Below are positions 61,500 through 61,783 of a stretch of 61,783 nucleotides of DNA, piece by piece. The first letter of the stretch is position 1. Every line of letters starts with the position of its first letter. The position numbers were made by a program, and so were the translations under genes. Source of the stretch: Alistipes sp. (GTDB lineage Bacteria > Bacteroidota > Bacteroidia > Bacteroidales > Rikenellaceae); NCBI GenBank assembly GCA_017531305.1, contig JAFXLG010000028.1, positions 1-61,783 on the forward strand, read 5' to 3'. The notes under the pieces are model-generated. The model worked only from the letters and a program-made list of their open reading frames with translations, had not been told where the DNA came from and searched no databases.

Positions 61500-61783
61500 A
61501 TGCCAACTATTCAACAGTTAGTAAGAAACGGTCGAGTACGCATGGAGGACAAGAGTAAGTCTCCAGCACTCGCAGCGTGTCCTCAGCGCCGTGGTGTTTG
61601 TACACGTGTGTACACTACAACACCAAAGAAGCCAAACTCGGCTATGCGTAAGGTGGCACGTGTTAGATTGACAAATGGCAAGGAGGTCAACGCCTACATC
61701 CCAGGCGAGGGTCACAACTTGCAGGAGCACTCAATCGTGCTCGTACGTGGTGGTCGTGTTAAGGACCTTCCAGGTGTACGTTA
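61500..61783 (+). CDS. rpsL: 30S ribosomal protein S12, cut by window end
   Basis: The first 94 codons of S12 are present: [27 protein letters not shown], the [21 protein letters not shown] decoding loop with the wild-type lysine of the streptomycin-sensitive form, and ending in DLPGVR. It binds 16S rRNA at the decoding site. Normally it heads the rpsL-rpsG-fusA operon; that part lies beyond the window. Confidence 0.97.
   Translation, partial: MPTIQQLVRNGRVRMEDKSKSPALAACPQRRGVCTRVYTTTPKKPNSAMRKVARVRLTNGKEVNAYIPGEGHNLQEHSIVLVRGGRVKDLPGVR

Overview
The window is a stretch of chromosome from a member of the Bacteroidales, most likely near Rikenellaceae/Alistipes. The evidence is the complete Mfa-type fimbrial locus (DUF3575, DUF3868/OmpA, Mfa1-like and Mfa2-like lipoproteins), promoters of the Bacteroidota TAnnTTTG type, weak ribosome binding sites, a GldE-type protein after ftsZ, and a division/cell-wall (dcw) cluster with murE, mraY, murD, ftsW, murG and murC but no murF or ddl. 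The genus is inference only. I see no insertion sequence, prophage, tRNA, rRNA or CRISPR array.

Layout. Positions 1-997 hold a probable structured RNA of about 250 nt with a terminator, then an AT-rich regulatory region with a run of ten G just upstream of a promoter. 998-13740 is a seven-gene fimbrial operon: outer-membrane protein, OmpA/TPR protein, major fimbrillin, anchor, and three large accessory or tip lipoproteins. A strong terminator lies between the major subunit and the rest. 13978-19491 has a small M50-like membrane protein, a gene remnant, and a tight operon of nucleosidase, ispE, GH20 hexosaminidase and a LOG-family protein. 19662-24262 has an FAD oxidoreductase lipoprotein, mazG, an aspartyl-protease/PDZ lipoprotein and a gamma-carbonic anhydrase-like protein. 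24491-27405 is a LytS/LytTR two-component pair followed by a DUF4890 protein whose upstream region carries a LytTR-like operator. 27693-31949 has a GH123 glycosidase and a PiT phosphate transporter. 31950-32633 is a repeat-rich gap where mraZ would be expected.

32634-58929 is the dcw cluster: rsmH, ftsL-like, ftsI, murE, mraY, murD, ftsW, then an 8.8-kb block of other genes (S4-domain protein, priA, comF, dnaB, comM, a TIR-domain protein, GH26 mannanase), then murG, murC, ftsQ, ftsA, ftsZ and gldE. A phosphopantetheinyl transferase and a MATE transporter follow. The window ends inside rpsL.

The most striking observation concerns UGA. The essential gene murD is cut by an in-frame TGA at codon 46, while the reading frame and homology continue uninterrupted on both sides. 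Across the 43 complete genes the stop codons are 22 TAG, 20 TAA and only one TGA (comM), a very unusual skew. After that single TGA the frame stays open into the downstream TIR-domain gene. This could be a point mutation or base-call error in murD, UGA readthrough, or an early stage of UGA codon loss; the window alone cannot decide. Other points of interest are the G10 tract before the fimbrial promoter, the 9-12-9 LytTR-like repeat, a charged helical insertion in FtsQ, and the split of the dcw cluster.
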